A stretch of DNA of 64,000 nucleotides from Stutzerimonas stutzeri (GTDB lineage: Bacteria > Pseudomonadota > Gammaproteobacteria > Pseudomonadales > Pseudomonadaceae), in contig NZ_JAMOIH010000008.1 in NCBI RefSeq assembly GCF_024448955.1, forward strand, positions 124,001-188,000, written 5' to 3'. The notes beneath the pieces were generated by a model, which was not told the DNA's origin, searched no databases, and worked only from the letters and a program-made list of their open reading frames with translations. Positions 18,989-27,862 of this stretch are shown here, one piece after another. Each line of letters starts with the position of its first letter. Position 1 is the stretch's first letter. The position numbers were made by a program, and so were the translations under genes.

Positions 18989-21900
18989 ATGCACAACAAC
19001 ATCATCGGACTGCTGAAGCATCTGGCTCAGCAGGGGGTGCAGCTTGCACTCAACGAACAGGGACAACTGGTTTCGCAGTCGAGCAAGGACGCCGTGACAC
19101 CCACGCTCGGCCAGCAGATTCGCGAGCATCGCGACGCCATCATCGAGTGCCTGCGTGCGCAGCAGGCATTCGAGGCGCCGATCATGCCGCAGCACAGCAA
19201 CGTCGGGCCGCTGTCGTCATCACAGAGTGGGCTGTGGTTCATCGAGCAGTACGAGCAGGATTCGCACCTGTACAACATGCCGGTGTTCTTCCGGCTGACC
19301 GGCGAGCTGGACGTCGCGGCACTGGAGTTCGCCTTCGATGCGCTGGTGGCGCGCCATGCCAGCCTGCGCACCCGCTTTCAACGCAGCGCCGAGGGGCGCG
19401 GCGAACAGGAGATTCTGCCGCACAGCGGGTTTCATCTGATCCGCGAGGATCTGAGCCATCTCGAACCACAGACGCGCGAGGAGCGCGTGGCCCAGCGGGT
19501 GCGCAAGGAAATCGAGCGTCCGTTCGACGTTGCCAGCGGCAAGCTGACGCGGGTCAACCTGCTGGCGCTGGGCGAGCGCGAGCATCTATTGATGATCAAC
19601 CAGCACCACATCATCTCGGATGGCTGGTCGGTGAAAAACATGTTCGCCGATCTGAAAACCGCGTTTCTTGCCTACCAGAATCGCCAGCCGTTAAATCGAA
19701 ACGAGCCCGCGCTGACCTACATCGACTACGCGCACTGGTTCAACTCGCCGCTGTTCCGCGATTACCACGAGCAGTTCAAACCCTTCTGGGTCGAGCGCCT
19801 GGCTGGCATTCCCGAGGTGCACAGCCTGCCGCTGGATAAACCACGGCCGGCCCAGCAGGCCAGCGGCGGCGAAGTGGTGTTCTCGACCATCGACAACACA
19901 TTGTGGGAGCGCTTCAAGCAGCTCTGCCAGCGCCACAACACCTCGCCCTTCATCGGCCTGCATGCGTTATTCGCGCTGTTGCTGGCACGGCACTCCGGTG
20001 AGCGCGACATCGTAGTCGGCACACCGCTGGCCTATCGGGAGCGGCCTGACATCGAGCCGCTGGTGGGCTTTTTCGTCAATACGCTGGTGCTGCGCACGCA
20101 GCTGCCCGAGCAGCAGTCTTTCATCGACTATCTGCGCCAATGCCGGACGGACGATCTGCAGGCCTTCGATCACCAGCTCTATCGCTTCGAGGCCTTGAGC
20201 GAAGCGTTGGGCATGGACCGCCACACGGCGATCAATCCGATTTTTCAGATCATGCTGGTGTACCAGGCGCGGGTGGATTTCAACGACTTGATTCCGGGTT
20301 GCGACGCAGTAGAAGAAACCTCGCCGGTGCTGCCGGCCAAAACAGATATCTCGGTCAAGGTCACCGAGCTGATGAATTCGGTTCGGGTCGACTGGCTCTA
20401 CGCCACGGCGCTGTTCGAACGCAGCAGCGTCGAGGGTTATGCCAGTCGTCTGCTGCGCTTGCTGGAGGCGGTGGTGGCTAATCCGGAACAGGACATCTGG
20501 CAGCTGCCGATGCTCGATGAGTCTCTGCTGGCGCAGACCGCCCGGCGCTTGAGCGAGCTGCCAGCCGCTTATCCCGACGGGCTGACGGCGCTGTCGCTGT
20601 TCGAGGGTATGGCCAAAACGCATCCGCATCGGCCCGCGCTGCGGCAGGGCGAGGGCAGCATCAGTTATGCCGAACTGGATGCCCGCGCCAACCGGCTGGC
20701 CCACTGGCTGCAGGCTCAGGGCTGCATGGGGGGCGAGCTGATCGGCGTGCTCGCCTGTCGTGAAAATGCCTTTGCCGTCGCGCTGCTCGCCAGCTGGAAG
20801 CTCGGCGCCGCCTACGTTCCGCTGGATCCAGATTACCCGCAGGAACGGCTCTCGCACATCATGCGTGACGCCAATGTGCGAATGATTGTCGGCCAGGGCG
20901 CAGCGCCCTTTGCTCTGGCGGCGGACCAGCGTTGGGTGGACCTCGGCAGTGCCGAGATTCAAGCCCAACTGGATGCGCAATCCCCCAATGCGCTGTTGAG
21001 CGAGCAGGACCCACAGCGACTCGCGCAGGTGATCTATACCTCCGGCTCGACCGGCGTACCGAAGGGCGTGATGGTCGAGCACGGATCGCTGGCGAACCTG
21101 CTGCTGGACCACGGCCGCCGGCTGGGCGTTGCGCCTGGCGATCGGATGCTCGATTGCATGTCGCTGTCGTTCGATGCCGGCAACATGTGCGCGCTGGTCC
21201 CGCTCGTCCACGGCGCCTGCCTGCTCTGGGCGGACCCCGGCGAGGGTCTGCTGGATGAGATCGAGCGAACCGAAACCACCCATATGATCTTTGCCACGGC
21301 GCTGTTGGCGACGCTGCCGGAGCGCCCGTTGCCAGCGATGAAAGCCGTAGGCTTCGGCGGCGAAGCCTGTCCACCGGCGATTCCGCAACGCTGGGCCAGC
21401 CAGTTCCGCCTGATCGACATGTACGGTCCCACCGAGGCCACCGTGACCGCGCTGACCAAGACGCTCAGCCCAGGCGAGCGCCGGACCATCGGGGCGCCCA
21501 TCGATGGCATGCAGGCGGTCGTGCTGGATCGGCACGGCGCGCTGTGCCCGGTCGGCGTCCCCGGCGAGCTCTGTCTCGCAGGTCTGGGATTGGCTCGCGG
21601 TTATCTCAACCAGCCGGAGCGCACTGCCGAGGCCTTCCGCGAACACACCGTGGCGGGTATGAAGGTGCGCCTGTACCACACCGGCGACCGCGCGCGCCTG
21701 TTGGCCACCGGCGAATACGAATACCTGGGACGCCTCGATGCGCAGTTCAAACTGCGCGGTTACCGCATCGAGCCGGGCGAGATAGAAGCCCAGCTGCACG
21801 CCAGCTGCCCGAGCTTGCAGGAAATCAAGGTGATCGTCGCCAGCCAGGCTGCGCGCCAGGCGCTGGTGGCCTACGCCACCGTCAAACCCGGCGAGCCCAT

Positions 21901-23542
21901 TCCCGAACCGGATTCCGTGTTGCAGGCCGTGGCGCGGCGACTGCCCGAATATATGGTGCCGCTGAGGTTGATGCTGCTCGAAAAAATGCCGCTGACCGCC
22001 AACGGCAAACTGGATCAGAAGCGCTTGCCGCCGGTGGAACTGGCTGCGACAGAACAGCAGGTAGCACCTGTCGGGGAGCTGGAGCGCCAAGTGCTGGATA
22101 TCTGGCAAGGCGTGCTGGAGCAACCGCTGGGCGTGGAGTGCGATTTCTTCCGGCTGGGCGGCGATTCCATCCTGAGTATTCAATTGGCGACCCGCCTGCG
22201 CGATGCCGGCTACCCTTGCAGCGTCAAGGAAGTGTTCGAGGCCAAGACCGTGCGCCGTCTCTGTCGAGTGCTGGCCGGCCCGCGCGAGGCGCAGACGATT
22301 CGTGCCGAGCAGGGCGTGTTGACGGGGGATCTGCCCTTGCAGCCGATCCAGCAATGGTTCTTCGAGCAGCCGTTTGCGCAGCCGCAGCATTGGAATCAAG
22401 GCATGGTGCTGCGCCTGCCCGGTGATGTCGGAACAGCTCAATTGATGGACCATATGCGTCAGCTGTTGCAACAGCACGACGCCCTGCGCCTGGTTACCAT
22501 CCCAACCGGTCAGAGCTATCAGCAATATCTGTCGTTGGCCGAGCCTGCGCATCTGGATGCGGCCGAACTGGGCACAGCCGGGCTGCAGCAGGCACTGACC
22601 GAACTGCAGGCGCATCTGGACCCGGCCAGTGCACGGACCCTGGCCTGGGCGGTGATCAATGGGTTGCCGAACGACGAACGTGGTCTGTTTATCGCCTTCC
22701 ACCATCTGGTCATCGATGCGGTGTCCTGGCGCATCCTGATCGAGGACCTGCAACGGCTGACGCGCGGTGAAACGCTGCCCGTCAAGACCAGCAGCTATCG
22801 ACAGTGGGGCGAAGGGCTGGCCGCCTATGCCCAGCGTGCCGAGGCGCAGCTACCGTACTGGCACGAACAGAACGCGGGAATGAACTACCGCATCGCCGCC
22901 GATTGGTCCTCTTCACAAGCAACCGAGCCGCAGCTGTTGCAGCTGGATGCAGTCACTACAAGCCAGCTGAGTCAGTCCGCTACTCGCTATTTCGCGGCGG
23001 ATGTCCGGGAGTTGCTATTAGCGGCACTGACGCGCGCGCTGGTGCAACTTGGGCTCGGTGAGCAGCACTGGATCATGCTCGAAGGTCACGGGCGCGAGGC
23101 GATCGATCCCGCGCTGGATGTCAGCCGCACGGTTGGCTGGTTCACCAGCATGTTCCCGGTCGCGGTGCAGAATCAGGCGGACTGGTCTGCGCTGGTGCGG
23201 CACGCCGCCGAGCAGCTGCGTCAGGTTCCGGACAAGGGCGCCGGTTATCTGCCGCTGCGTAGCAATCCGGCCCACCGCGACAGCCTGCCGTTACCGCCCG
23301 TGGCGTTGAACTACCTGGGTGTTTACCAGAGCGGAGCGGGAGACTGGCAGGCATTGCCGGTGCCGCCTGGCAATCCGAGCGACGCCGGCAATCTGTCCGC
23401 CGAGCTGATCAGCCTGCACGGCGGTATCTTCGACGGCCTGCTGACGCTGCGCCAGATCGGCAGCCTGCGTGAGGACCTGAGTGCACGTCTGCTGGCGTTC
23501 ATGCGCGACAACCTACAAGCGCTGGCCGAGGATGAACGATGA
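18989..23542 (+). CDS. amoG: siderophore NRPS, docking-C-A-T-E (AmoG-like)
   Basis: A 1517-residue synthetase. Residues 1-55 look like a TubC-type docking domain (NNIIGLLKHLAQQGVQL). A condensation domain follows with HHIISDG (about 207), an adenylation domain with YTSGSTGVPKG (about 682), a carrier domain with GGDSILS (about 1057), and an epimerization domain with HHLVIDAVSWRIL (about 1237), EGHGRE, TVGWF and NYLGVY. The product residue should be D. The pocket residues read D-A-M-F-G-G-M-V-T-K, which I cannot assign; in amonabactin this slot takes Phe or Trp. It ends in an E domain with no release domain, which is odd. Overlaps the next gene by ATGA. Confidence 0.85.
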   Translation: MHNNIIGLLKHLAQQGVQLALNEQGQLVSQSSKDAVTPTLGQQIREHRDAIIECLRAQQAFEAPIMPQHSNVGPLSSSQSGLWFIEQYEQDSHLYNMPVFFRLTGELDVAALEFAFDALVARHASLRTRFQRSAEGRGEQEILPHSGFHLIREDLSHLEPQTREERVAQRVRKEIERPFDVASGKLTRVNLLALGEREHLLMINQHHIISDGWSVKNMFADLKTAFLAYQNRQPLNRNEPALTYIDYAHWFNSPLFRDYHEQFKPFWVERLAGIPEVHSLPLDKPRPAQQASGGEVVFSTIDNTLWERFKQLCQRHNTSPFIGLHALFALLLARHSGERDIVVGTPLAYRERPDIEPLVGFFVNTLVLRTQLPEQQSFIDYLRQCRTDDLQAFDHQLYRFEALSEALGMDRHTAINPIFQIMLVYQARVDFNDLIPGCDAVEETSPVLPAKTDISVKVTELMNSVRVDWLYATALFERSSVEGYASRLLRLLEAVVANPEQDIWQLPMLDESLLAQTARRLSELPAAYPDGLTALSLFEGMAKTHPHRPALRQGEGSISYAELDARANRLAHWLQAQGCMGGELIGVLACRENAFAVALLASWKLGAAYVPLDPDYPQERLSHIMRDANVRMIVGQGAAPFALAADQRWVDLGSAEIQAQLDAQSPNALLSEQDPQRLAQVIYTSGSTGVPKGVMVEHGSLANLLLDHGRRLGVAPGDRMLDCMSLSFDAGNMCALVPLVHGACLLWADPGEGLLDEIERTETTHMIFATALLATLPERPLPAMKAVGFGGEACPPAIPQRWASQFRLIDMYGPTEATVTALTKTLSPGERRTIGAPIDGMQAVVLDRHGALCPVGVPGELCLAGLGLARGYLNQPERTAEAFREHTVAGMKVRLYHTGDRARLLATGEYEYLGRLDAQFKLRGYRIEPGEIEAQLHASCPSLQEIKVIVASQAARQALVAYATVKPGEPIPEPDSVLQAVARRLPEYMVPLRLMLLEKMPLTANGKLDQKRLPPVELAATEQQVAPVGELERQVLDIWQGVLEQPLGVECDFFRLGGDSILSIQLATRLRDAGYPCSVKEVFEAKTVRRLCRVLAGPREAQTIRAEQGVLTGDLPLQPIQQWFFEQPFAQPQHWNQGMVLRLPGDVGTAQLMDHMRQLLQQHDALRLVTIPTGQSYQQYLSLAEPAHLDAAELGTAGLQQALTELQAHLDPASARTLAWAVINGLPNDERGLFIAFHHLVIDAVSWRILIEDLQRLTRGETLPVKTSSYRQWGEGLAAYAQRAEAQLPYWHEQNAGMNYRIAADWSSSQATEPQLLQLDAVTTSQLSQSATRYFAADVRELLLAALTRALVQLGLGEQHWIMLEGHGREAIDPALDVSRTVGWFTSMFPVAVQNQADWSALVRHAAEQLRQVPDKGAGYLPLRSNPAHRDSLPLPPVALNYLGVYQSGAGDWQALPVPPGNPSDAGNLSAELISLHGGIFDGLLTLRQIGSLREDLSARLLAFMRDNLQALAEDER

Positions 23543-24984
23543 GCGCGATCAACGAGCATTTCGCCGATCTATTTGCCCGCCACGCCGCGCTGCCCGCTCT
23601 GGGTTGCCTCGGCGCCAGCTTCAGCTATGCCGAGCTGCATACGCGGGTTGCGGCCATCGTGCTGCAACTGCGTGAACGCGGGCTGGTTGCGGGCGACCGC
23701 GTAGGGCTGCATCTGGCGCGTGGTCCGGACCTGGTCGCCACGCTGCTGGCCTGTCTGCATGAGGGGTTGTGCTTCGTTCCCCTGGAGCCGGACTTTCCGC
23801 AGGAGCGGCTGCAGGGCATAGCCAATGACGCTCAGGTACGGTGGGTCATTCAGGACGAGCAGGCAGTACAGCCGCTGATTCCGTCCTTGCGCTTGCTTCC
23901 AGGGACGGCGCAGAAGCCCGAGCCGCCAGCGCTGGATGAGCGCTTGCCGGCTTATATGATGTTCACCTCCGGCTCTACTGGAAAACCCAAGGGGGTAGTC
24001 ATCGAGCGCGCCGCGTTGAGCAATTTCCTCGACGCCGCAACCCGGCGTATCGGCGTCAGTACGGCTACGCGCTGGCTGTTCACCACCACGCCGGCATTCG
24101 ATATTTCCCTGCTGGAAATGCTCGGCCCGCTGTGGTCAGGCGGTTATGTGGAAGTGGTCTGCGCGCCAGCGCACAAGGACCCGGTGGCGTTGCTGCAATT
24201 GCTCGACAGCCGCGCGGACCTGAACACCCTGCAAGCGACCCCTGCATTCTGGAGGATGCTGCTCAAGGCCGGCTGGCAGGGCCGCGCCGGGCTGGTTGCG
24301 CTATGCGGCGGGGAAGCTTTAGATCCGGATCTGGCGATGCGCCTAGGCGCCATGGTGGGCCAGCTCTGGAACTGCTACGGCCCCACCGAGGCGACCGTCT
24401 GGTCGATGATGTCGCGCGTCGAACTGCCGCTCGGCGAGCAAGGCGTGCGGCTCAGGCAGTCGCTGGATGGCTATCGGCACCTGGTGCTGGATGAGCAAGG
24501 CATCGACGTCGAGCCGGGCGGCGAGGGCGAGCTGTGCATCGAAGGCCCGTCGCTGGCGCAGGGCTACTGGCAGCGACGCGACCTGACCGAGCAGGCCTTC
24601 ATTGCATGGCAGGGGCGGCGTCTCTACCGGACCGGCGACCGAGTGCGACGTATCGCCGAAGACGAGTTCCAATATCGTGGTCGTCGCGATGATCAGATCA
24701 AACTGCGCGGTTTTCGCATCGAACTAGGGGAAATCGAAGCGAGCCTGCGCCACATCGAGGGTGTATTGGAGGCTGCAGTGCGGCTGCTGGGGGAGGGCGA
24801 CGAAGCCTGTCTGGTGGGATATGTGGAGCTGCGTAGCGGTGGCCCGACTCGGGTGGAAATCCGCCGGCAGCTGCAGCGCAGCCTGCCGTATTACATGATT
24901 CCGAGCCGCATCGTACTGCTCGACTCGTTGCCCAAAACCGCCAGCGGAAAGATCGATCGCAAGCGTTTATCTGAACCGGTGTGA
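23539..24984 (+). CDS. amoH: free-standing NRPS adenylation domain (AmoH-like, Gly-type code)
   Basis: A 481-residue adenylation enzyme with no condensation or carrier domain. Core motifs are [47 protein letters not shown] and the C-terminal TASGKIDRK lysine. Pocket residues aligned by eye are D-I-L-Q-L-G-C-V-W-K, nearly the Gly code known from bacillibactin synthetase. It should activate Gly and load it in trans onto a carrier domain of AmoF or AmoG. Optional Gly is a known feature of amonabactins, and amoH holds the same last position there. A convergent terminator follows. Confidence 0.82.
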   Translation: MSAINEHFADLFARHAALPALGCLGASFSYAELHTRVAAIVLQLRERGLVAGDRVGLHLARGPDLVATLLACLHEGLCFVPLEPDFPQERLQGIANDAQVRWVIQDEQAVQPLIPSLRLLPGTAQKPEPPALDERLPAYMMFTSGSTGKPKGVVIERAALSNFLDAATRRIGVSTATRWLFTTTPAFDISLLEMLGPLWSGGYVEVVCAPAHKDPVALLQLLDSRADLNTLQATPAFWRMLLKAGWQGRAGLVALCGGEALDPDLAMRLGAMVGQLWNCYGPTEATVWSMMSRVELPLGEQGVRLRQSLDGYRHLVLDEQGIDVEPGGEGELCIEGPSLAQGYWQRRDLTEQAFIAWQGRRLYRTGDRVRRIAEDEFQYRGRRDDQIKLRGFRIELGEIEASLRHIEGVLEAAVRLLGEGDEACLVGYVELRSGGPTRVEIRRQLQRSLPYYMIPSRIVLLDSLPKTASGKIDRKRLSEPV

Positions 24985-24995
24985 GCGTAATGCAT

Positions 24996-25017
24996 CCGCC
25001 CCGTGGCATCGGGGCGG
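24996..25017. terminator. bidirectional terminator between amoH and fepB
   Basis: A perfect eight-base-pair stem, CCGCCCCG and CGGGGCGG, with a six-base loop, placed in the 43-base gap between the convergent amoH and fepB stops. No strong T run on either side. Confidence 0.7.
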
Positions 25018-25027
25018 AGCGGTTGTA

Positions 25028-25972
25028 TCAATCCTTCGCGACCGGCTCGGCATCGGTCTTGCCGACGATTCCCTCGATATCCTCGATCACCTGCATGGCC
25101 GCCATCGGGCCACCGACCGACGTCCATAGCGAGCCGTCGACGGTGCCGAAGCGCTTGCTCTGAATCGACGAGAGTTGGCGGAACGCAGCGGTTTCTTCGG
25201 CCTGCCGCATGGCGTCGACGGCTTCGCCGTTGGTAGCCAAGGTGCCGATCACCAGCCAGTCGGCGTCGAGCATTTCCAACGACTCCAGGCTCAGCGCCAT
25301 CGAATGCGTATGGCCGGCGTCCTGCTGATGCGCGGGGCGAACAAGGCCGACATCTTCGACAACGGTGCTGGCGAAGGAGTCCTTGAACATGTACGACGGA
25401 CCCTTCGGATTCCAGCGCACGATGCTGAAGGTTTCGCCCTGATGATCGCTCAGCCGTTCGCGAGCCTCCGCGGTGCGGGCTTCGTAACGCTGCAGAACCG
25501 CCTGGGCTTCGGCGTCCTTGTTCAATATGTGAGCTGTGCGCTGCAGGCTTTGCTGCCATGGCTGCCCCCAGTTGAAGGTGACCGCGGTCGGCGCGATCTC
25601 GTTGAGGATGGCCAGCTGCTCCGGCTTTACCGGTCCGGTGAGGATCAAGTCGGGCTCCAGCTCCAGCAGCGTCTCCAGGTTGGGGTTGTCGAGATCGCCG
25701 ACCACCTTGATGCCAGACGGCAACTTGCCTTCCAGATAACGCGGCGGTACGGCCTGGCCACGACCGTTGACGGTACCGACGGGTGTCACGCCGAGGGTCA
25801 ACGCGGTATCCAGATCGATCTCGCTGAGGGTGACGACGCGCTCGGGCGTAGCCGGGACGGTCACGCGGTTGCCAAGGGCATCTTCGATCTGGCGGTCTTC
25901 GGCATGTGCGTTGAGGGCGAGCACGGCGGTGAACAGCGCCACGGTGAGGCGCCAGGCGTTTTGTTTGATCAT
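25028..25972 (-). CDS. fepB: ferric siderophore periplasmic binding protein (FepB-like)
   Basis: Captures the ferric siderophore in the periplasm and delivers it to the FepDG permease. It is 314 residues with a signal peptide (MIKQNAWRLTVALFTAVLALNAHA), followed by the class III binding-protein pattern: IEDALGNRVTVPATPERVVTLSE, the LLELEPDLILTG strand, a long linking helix and a C-terminal lobe with SSIQSKRFGTVDGSLW. There is no lipobox Cys, so it should be soluble. It starts four bases inside the end of the ATPase gene and is last in the uptake run. Confidence 0.9.
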   Translation of the reverse strand: MIKQNAWRLTVALFTAVLALNAHAEDRQIEDALGNRVTVPATPERVVTLSEIDLDTALTLGVTPVGTVNGRGQAVPPRYLEGKLPSGIKVVGDLDNPNLETLLELEPDLILTGPVKPEQLAILNEIAPTAVTFNWGQPWQQSLQRTAHILNKDAEAQAVLQRYEARTAEARERLSDHQGETFSIVRWNPKGPSYMFKDSFASTVVEDVGLVRPAHQQDAGHTHSMALSLESLEMLDADWLVIGTLATNGEAVDAMRQAEETAAFRQLSSIQSKRFGTVDGSLWTSVGGPMAAMQVIEDIEGIVGKTDAEPVAKD

Positions 25973-26817
25973 GGGGTCGTGTCCTGTTGAGCGAGTTCAT
26001 GCACCGCGGAGGTGCGCGTAGAAGGGGCGGGAGCGGAAAGCAGGCGACGGCGCGGCACGATTACCGGGGCGCCGTCGCCGGGCGCGGGCAGGATGTCCAC
26101 TTCGGTCTGGTAGAGGCGATCCACCAATTCCTTCGTCATCACCTGGCGAGCCGGGCCGATGGCTTGGATGCGTCCATCGGCGAGCGCGATCAACTCGTCG
26201 CAATAGCGCGCGGCGATGCCCAGGTCATGGATGACGATCAATACAGTGCGGCCTTCGGCAGCGATCCGGTGCACGGCTTCCATGACCTCAGCCTGGTGAC
26301 CGATATCCAGCGCGCTGGTGGGTTCGTCGAGCAGAATCAGATCGGTGTTCTGCGCCAGGATCATGCCCAGCCACGCGCGTTGCGCCTGCCCGCCGGAGAG
26401 TGACGAAGCCTGCCGCTGCCAGATGGCGTCGAGTTGCATTGCCGCTCGGGCACGCGCCACTTGGCGCGCATCTTCCTCGCTCCACTGGTTGAACCAGCCC
26501 TGATGCGGATGGCGACCGTACTGCACCAACTGCTCGACGCGAATTCCCTCGGCCATCACCGGCCGTTGCGGCAGAAAGGCCAATTGGCGGGCCAGACTCT
26601 TCATCGAATAGCGGAGCAGCGGCTGACCGTGAATCTCGATCTCGCCGCGTTGCAACGGCAGCTGGCGCGCCAGCAGTTTGAGCAAGGTGGATTTGCCGCT
26701 GCCGTTGGGCCCGACGATGCCGATCAGCCGACCTTTGAGAAGGGAAAAGGACAGATCGTCCAAAATCACCTTGTCCTGATAGGCGAAATGCAGGTTTCTC
26801 ACGCTCAGTACCGTCAT
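25969..26817 (-). CDS. fepC: ferric siderophore ABC transporter ATPase (FepC-like)
   Basis: ATPase of the FepBDGC-type importer, 282 residues, on the cytoplasmic face. Walker A GPNGSGKST (about 37-45), Q-loop in LAFLPQRP, signature SLSGGQAQRAW, Walker B LILLDEPTSALD and switch His in VIHDLG are all present. The start is ATG 26817, sharing one base with the permease stop; the long open frame upstream is only the antisense reading of the permease in another frame. The last 35 residues extend beyond the usual FepC core and show no motif. Confidence 0.92.
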   Translation of the reverse strand: MTVLSVRNLHFAYQDKVILDDLSFSLLKGRLIGIVGPNGSGKSTLLKLLARQLPLQRGEIEIHGQPLLRYSMKSLARQLAFLPQRPVMAEGIRVEQLVQYGRHPHQGWFNQWSEEDARQVARARAAMQLDAIWQRQASSLSGGQAQRAWLGMILAQNTDLILLDEPTSALDIGHQAEVMEAVHRIAAEGRTVLIVIHDLGIAARYCDELIALADGRIQAIGPARQVMTKELVDRLYQTEVDILPAPGDGAPVIVPRRRLLSAPAPSTRTSAVHELAQQDTTP

Positions 26818-27860
26818 CAATCGGCCCCTCGTCTGTCCTTCAATAGCAGGCCAAGCAGCAGGATGCCGCCAAGCAGGCGCGTCATGATCCCGGTGGGAAT
26901 CTCTTCTGGCTGTGCCAATACTCTCACCAGGGTGTCGCTGCCCAACAGCAGCACGGCGCCGCAGATGGCCGACAGCCAGAGCGGGGCGAGGTTGTCGCGT
27001 GCCAGCCACGAGGCAAGGATCGGTGCGGCCATGGCGATGAACACCACCGGCCCGCCGATTGCGGTACCCAATGAAGCCACCAGAATCGCCAGGCCGAGCA
27101 CGCCGAGTTGCACCAGCGGCACGCGAATACCGAGATTCTGAGCCGTGGCATCGCCGAACCGCAGCAGCGCCAGCGGCCGGTTGAGCAGCGCCATCACTGG
27201 GCACAACAGCAGCAGTATCAGTGCGATCGGGTTGACCGTCTGGTAACCGATGCCGGCGAAGTGGCCCATGGTCCACAGGTAAATACTGCCCAGGTGCACC
27301 AGCGGTTGGGTGGACATGGCGAAGTCGCCCAGCGCGCCGAACAACTCCGACAGCGCAATGCCGATGACGATGAACAGATATCCCTGCTCGCCGGGGCGAC
27401 GGCACAGGGTGAACAACGCAGCCGCAGCCAGCATTGCGCCCAGAGGCGAGGCCCACCAGGGCCAGCTACCGAACGTCAGATACAGGGAGAACCCGACCAC
27501 CGCCAGCGAGGCGCCTTCGTTCACGCCGATCATGTCCGGCGTGGCCAGGCGATTGCGCACCAGCGTCTGGATCAGGCACCCGGCCATGCCCATGGCGAAG
27601 CCCGCGACGATGGCCGCGGCAACCCGTGGCATACGGATCTTGAACACCATGATGTCGTTCAGCTTGCTGCCATGGCCGAGCAGGGTGGCGAGCACATCGC
27701 GCGTGCCCATCTGGCCCGAACCGAGGCTGATCGCGAGGACCGCCAGCGTTGCCAGCAACAGGGTAAGCAGGCCGCACATCAGCCAGTTGCGACGATGCAG
27801 CAACAGACTCATGCCGCCCAGGCGCAGCGTCCAGACGCCGCTGGGAGTGATTGACGTCAT
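26817..27860 (-). CDS. fepG: ferric siderophore ABC permease (FepG-like)
   Basis: One half of the FecCD-family membrane channel, 347 residues with about nine to ten helices. Family blocks are IRMPRVAAAIVAGFAMGMAG, QTLVRNRLATPDMIGVNEGAS, the LGSIYLWTMGHF loop and the IGGPVVFIAMAAP coupling helix that contacts FepC. ATG 27860 is chosen because it gives the normal length and lies three bases beyond the FepD stop; the open frame runs further upstream only through the overlapping gene. It ends one base inside the FepC start. Confidence 0.92.
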   Translation of the reverse strand: MTSITPSGVWTLRLGGMSLLLHRRNWLMCGLLTLLLATLAVLAISLGSGQMGTRDVLATLLGHGSKLNDIMVFKIRMPRVAAAIVAGFAMGMAGCLIQTLVRNRLATPDMIGVNEGASLAVVGFSLYLTFGSWPWWASPLGAMLAAAALFTLCRRPGEQGYLFIVIGIALSELFGALGDFAMSTQPLVHLGSIYLWTMGHFAGIGYQTVNPIALILLLLCPVMALLNRPLALLRFGDATAQNLGIRVPLVQLGVLGLAILVASLGTAIGGPVVFIAMAAPILASWLARDNLAPLWLSAICGAVLLLGSDTLVRVLAQPEEIPTGIMTRLLGGILLLGLLLKDRRGAD

Positions 27861-27862
27861 GT

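Noticed and set aside
19967..22753. 928-codon antisense open frame opposite the AmoG gene
   Set aside because: GC-rich codon bias leaves long stop-free shadows; its translation is His/Gln/Arg-rich with no domain, while the sense frame shows full NRPS motifs.
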